DNA of 64,000 nt from positions 1,922,001 through 1,986,000 of the forward strand of contig CP025095.1 in NCBI GenBank assembly GCA_002831545.1. The letters are read 5' to 3'. The notes below the pieces were generated by a model. That model saw nothing but the letters and a program-made list of their open reading frames with translations. It searched no databases and was not told the origin of the DNA. The DNA comes from Streptococcus suis (lineage in GTDB: Bacteria; Bacillota; Bacilli; Lactobacillales; Streptococcaceae). Shown in pieces: positions 61,253-64,000 of this stretch (the first letter of the stretch is position 1; each line of letters begins with the position of its first letter). A program made the position numbers and the translations under genes.

Positions 61253-61480
61253 TTAATTGCTTCTTTCTGCTCTGATACCTGCGATTCTTCCCATAACAAA
61301 GACTTGTGCAATAGCATCAATGAGTGATTTTCCTTGTTCCATTGCATGATTTGCCATACAATACAAATCATGTTTTTCCTGTAGTGTTAGGTCGTGAAAT
61401 TCTGAGACCCTATACTCGTCTTGATAACAATCAGCAAAGTTCATTGATTGATACTGTTCGACTTCTTCGTAAATTGACAT
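61253..61480 (-). CDS. Small phage protein in the right antirepressor module
   Basis: 75 residues (MSIYEEVEQYQSMNFADCYQ...), helical, unrelated to the left module's 82-residue protein though both start after the same 76-bp sequence. No family recognised. Confidence 0.7.
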   Translation of the reverse strand: MSIYEEVEQYQSMNFADCYQDEYRVSEFHDLTLQEKHDLYCMANHAMEQGKSLIDAIAQVFVMGRIAGIRAERSN

Positions 61481-61499
61481 AATAAAAACTCCTTTGGGT

Positions 61500-61528
61500 A
61501 TGACAAAGAAGCTCGTTTCTGATATAAT
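61500..61528 (+). promoter_or_regulatory. Plus-strand promoter of the right antisense sRNA
   Basis: ATGACA (61500-61505), 17 bp and TATAAT (61523-61528), identical to the left copy. Confidence 0.75.
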
Positions 61529-61534
61529 GATTTC

Positions 61535-61606
61535 AGAAAGAGTTTCTTTCGAGCGATAAGGTATGACCTACGGTTTGGCGATTGCGGGTTATACCTTATT
61601 TTTTGA
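61535..61606 (+). ncRNA. Predicted antisense sRNA, right module (sar-like)
   Basis: About 70 nt. The same 5' hairpin GAAAGA/TCTTTC as the left copy. The terminator stem is different: TAAGGTATGACC (61557-61568) pairs over 12 bp with GGTTATACCTTA (61587-61598) using one G-U pair, then TTTTTTG. The loop is again exactly 18 nt with TTGGCG at the same position. The RHH stop codon (61596-61598) again lies in the 3' arm. Different stems with kept pairing are covariation evidence for the structure. Confidence 0.65.
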
Positions 61607-61757
61607 TTTCATCATAAATCTTTTGAATACCGTCACGAATGACCTCAGATTTTTTTCTGTTGGTCTTTTTTTCTATGTATTCTAATTGCTCTACGGTCTT
61701 ACTATCAACCCTAGCACGAATGACGGTATCCTTGTTGGATTTTTGATTGTCAGCCAT
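61596..61757 (-). CDS. Ribbon-helix-helix repressor, right module
   Basis: 53 residues: MADNQKSNKDTVIRARVDSK (strand), then TVEQLEYIEKKTNRKKSEVI and RDGIQKIYDEIKK (helices). It is short but preceded by AAGGAGGTGAGACA. Same order and overlap with the sRNA as in the left module. Operators differ from the left pair, so the two repressors probably do not cross-bind. Confidence 0.82.
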   Translation of the reverse strand: MADNQKSNKDTVIRARVDSKTVEQLEYIEKKTNRKKSEVIRDGIQKIYDEIKK

Positions 61758-61774
61758 TGTCTCACCTCCTTGTT

Positions 61775-61820
61775 ATGTGGCTACATTTTTAATTATAGAT
61801 AAATGTAGCTACATTGTCAA
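61775..61820 (-). promoter_or_regulatory. Right module promoter with two RHH operators
   Basis: On the minus strand TTGACA (61815-61820), 17 bp and TATAAT (61792-61797), a consensus promoter. ATGTAGCTACAT (61803-61814) fills the spacer and ATGTGGCTACAT (61775-61786) lies just downstream of the -10; centres are 28 bp apart. Confidence 0.82.
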
Positions 61821-61943
61821 GAGGTTTTTGAAAAAAACTTCAAAATATTATTCAATTTTCAAAGGACAGTGATTGATAGTAACCGCCCAATAACAAGGTA
61901 TATTGAAAAGGTTCCAAAGTCCTGTCGACTCTGGAACCTTTTT

Positions 61944-63456
61944 CTATTTGCACTTTTCTTGAATATTTTCAGCCCATGGTAAATAAGCCTCCAGAACTTC
62001 TTTTTTTGCGAGCGTCTCTTCGTTAGGTAAGTGTTCTAGAAGATAGGTCATATATTTCTCTGCATCAAGACCGTGTCGTTTAGCAGTTTCTAAAAGACTC
62101 AAAATGATAGCTGTCGACTTGGCCCCCTCAAAGCTTTGAGAGAACAGCCAATTTTTACGTCCCATCACCAAGGTCTTCATAGCCCTCTCAGCCATATTGT
62201 TGGACAGGACTAAATCGCCATCCGAGAGAACGGTTCGGAAGGTGGTTTCGTATTTGAGGCTATACTCTATTGCAGTGCCCAATTTGGAACCTGGCAAGAC
62301 AGCCTGATTGCGACACCAATCAAAGAACTCGTCCATCAAGGGAGCCAACTCTGTCTGCCGTTTATGCAGCCGCTCCTCAGTAGACAAGTCAGTCCAGTCA
62401 TTCTCCAAGGCAAACAGGCGGTCGCAATAGGCTAAGCCCTTGGCTCCTAAAGAAGTCTTGTCTGTCTTCTTAGGAGTCGCCTCAAAGAATTTTCTTCTGA
62501 CATGAGCCCAACAGCCAACCAGCTGAGCCTTGTCTAACTGCCGATAGGCTGACCACATGTCACAATGTACATAGCCCGCATAGTCCCCAAGAACTTCCTC
62601 CACAACCAAGCCACTCCGTCGTTTGTCATGATGATAGAGGGTGATGCCCTTTTTCTCATGCTTCCCAGACAAGAAAGTCCAGTAGAAGGTCAACTGGCTA
62701 TCATTTTCTAAGACCTTGTAGGAGGTTTCATCCGCATGGAGAATAGGCTGCTCCAACAATTTCTCGTGCAACAGGTTATAAATCGGTTCGAAATAATACT
62801 GACTAGACTTGATGTGCCAATTGGCTATTTCCTTGCGACTGATGGGCAGACCGAGCTTGTTCCAATCCTCTTCCTGACGGTAATTGGGCACCTTCAGATT
62901 GAACTTCTGGTGAATGGTGTGGGCAATGATAGAGGCTGAACCCAAGCTGTGTGCCAAAGGTGCCTTAGGAATGGGAGCCTTGATAATCTTATCGCTCAGA
63001 TTCTTCTGACTACATGCCTGACACTTGTATGCGTGTTGAACATGGTCAATCCGCTTTAATTGTGCAGGAATGAAGACCAACTCTTGTCGTTGAACAGTTG
63101 AACCAATCTCCTTTAATTGACCATGACAGTCTGGACAGGTACAATCTTCGCCTTGCAATTCGTGATGCACTATCTCTGGAGTGAATTGGCTGAAAATAGC
63201 CTGACGAACTCCCTTAGCTTTCTTGCGTTTATAGGTAATCGTTTCTGTTTCAACTGGGTAAGTCAGCTTCTTCTTCAGGGAGAATTTCCTCCCCAAACAA
63301 GCTCAGCTGACCGGGTTGATACACAACCTTCTCTGATGATTTTCCGTAGAGTTTCTGTCTCAGATACTCAATCTGTTCACGAAGGAGGGTAAGTTCATTA
63401 GCCATCATATCTATCGTTTTTGACTGTGTTTCAATAATTTTTTCTAGTGATGACAT
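61944..63456 (-). pseudogene. IS66 TnpC transposase with a frameshift
   Basis: The N-terminal part (63250-63456, MSSLEKIIETQSKTIDMMAN...LFGEEILPEEEADLP) carries the leucine-zipper region. The rest continues in another frame (from about 63260 to 61944: PVETETITYKRKKAKGVR, zinc motif CTCPDCHGQ and CQAC, DDE core with LHADETSYKV, VHCDMWSAYR and NNMAERAMKTLVMGRKN). Deleting one C near 63262 (TTACCC to TTACC) would give an uninterrupted ADLPVETET. The break would inactivate TnpC unless it is a sequencing error or is bypassed. Confidence 0.8.
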
Positions 63457-63506
63457 AACCAATCTCCTTCTTTTTATCTCATTATACACAAAGAAAAGCC
63501 ATGATT

Positions 63507-63857
63507 TCAATAGAAATCACGACTTTTTGAAAGATTTATTTTTGGATTGATAGAAAATCCTTTCATGAGCCAGTCCACCTGCTCGGAAGTTAGAGCCTTG
63601 ACCTCTTCTTCATTGTTTGGCCAGGTCAATTTTCCATTCTCAAAACGTTTATACAATAACCAAAATCCTTGTCCGTCCCAGTAAAGAGCTTTGAATCGGT
63701 CTTTTCGACCTCCGCAGAAGAGATAGACCTGACCTGAAAAGGGATCCAGATTGAATTGACTTTTGACAAGGTAGGCGAGAGAATCAATCCCTTGACGCAT
63801 GTCCGTTTTACCGCAAACCAAGTAGACTTGACCTAAATCACTGAGTCGGATGGTCAT
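63507..63857 (-). CDS. tnpB: IS66 Orf2 / TnpB accessory protein
   Basis: 116 residues: VYLVCGKTDMRQGIDSLAYLV, FSGQVYLFCGGRKDRFKALYWDGQGFWLLYKRFENG are diagnostic of IS66 TnpB. Required with TnpA and TnpC for transposition. Its start overlaps the tnpA end. Confidence 0.93.
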   Translation of the reverse strand: MTIRLSDLGQVYLVCGKTDMRQGIDSLAYLVKSQFNLDPFSGQVYLFCGGRKDRFKALYWDGQGFWLLYKRFENGKLTWPNNEEEVKALTSEQVDWLMKGFSINPKINLSKSRDFY

Positions 63858-64000
63858 AGTGCAGTACCTTATCCAAGATTGTTTCTAATATTTTTTGGTT
63901 GATAGAGTGAAAGAATGTGACTTCCACTTTTCCGAGACGAATTTTCATCAGAATATCATTTCTGCCTTTCTTCTCAAAGCGGCGAGATAGGGGAATAGTC
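63838..64000 (-). CDS. tnpA: IS66 TnpA, C-terminal part (continues beyond window)
   Basis: The frame is open from the window edge to TGA at 63838-63840: TIPLSRRFEKKGRND, then MKIRLGKVEVTFFHSINQ and ILDKVLHYDHPTQ. The position ahead of tnpB and the short basic sequence fit IS66 TnpA. Overlaps tnpB by 20 bp. Confidence 0.75.
   Translation of the reverse strand, partial: TIPLSRRFEKKGRNDILMKIRLGKVEVTFFHSINQKILETILDKVLHYDHPTQ

Larger units (their letters stand above)
61879..64000 (-). mobile_element. IS66-family element, right part beyond the window
   Basis: The left end appears to be GTAACCGCC at 61879, directly after GATTGATA of the prophage. The element carries tnpA (partial), tnpB and tnpC on the minus strand. 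A hairpin GGTTCCA/TGGAACC (about 61908-61943) lies just inside the end. It truncates the prophage, so integrase, repressor and replication genes, if still present, are beyond the element. Confidence 0.85.

Overview
The window reads as chromosome of a low-GC Firmicute of the genus Streptococcus, most likely S. suis. The chromosomal block ybeY-dgkA-era / mutM-coaE-pmrA-rpmG-secG-rnr-smpB plus a tehB-type gene follows streptococcal gene order. A sialic-acid (nan) locus with an ABC importer, an LPxTG-anchored C69 dipeptidase and several IS families common in S. suis fit that host. The species call is inference from remembered gene content, not from a search.

Layout. 1-1905: end of an ABC exporter operon. 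1946-4966: an ISL3-family element split by an IS110-family (IS1111-like) element. 5.0-8.2 kb: thiol peroxidase, a LysR regulator and its divergent hydrolase/acetyltransferase pair. 8.2-14.8 kb: copper ATPase with CopY-type operators, wall-anchored dipeptidase, tehB-type methyltransferase, and an alcohol dehydrogenase behind a MerR/NmlR-type promoter. 14.9-17.1 kb: an accessory islet with hicAB, a secreted protein, a small membrane protein and a possible 12-residue peptide gene. 17.1-26.4 kb: conserved housekeeping genes with two repeat-rich intergenic regions. 26.4-28.6 kb: an IS1634-family element flanked by a perfect 100-bp duplication that preserved the nanR promoter and start. 28.5-37.5 kb: sialic-acid uptake and catabolism, with a cre site in the nanE promoter. 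37.6-42.3 kb: an AhpD-like protein and a heterodimeric ABC exporter behind a leader with two 25-codon uORFs and an intrinsic terminator. 42.5-61.9 kb: a defective siphovirus prophage, all on the minus strand, with no integrase, lysogeny repressor, replication genes or portal, cut off on the right by an IS66-family element (61.9-64.0 kb).

The most notable system is in the prophage. Two copies of a regulatory module flank the structural genes: a ribbon-helix-helix (RHH) gene behind a promoter with two palindromic operators, a predicted antisense sRNA of about 70 nt on the opposite strand whose terminator contains the RHH stop codon, a small ORF, and a Bro-N antirepressor gene. The order recalls P22 immI (Arc / sar RNA / Ant). 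The sRNA promoter and 5' hairpin are identical in both copies. The terminator stems differ in sequence but stay paired, around an 18-nt loop with a central TTGGCG. This would be a pair of possibly orthogonal RHH-antisense-antirepressor switches in one streptococcal prophage.
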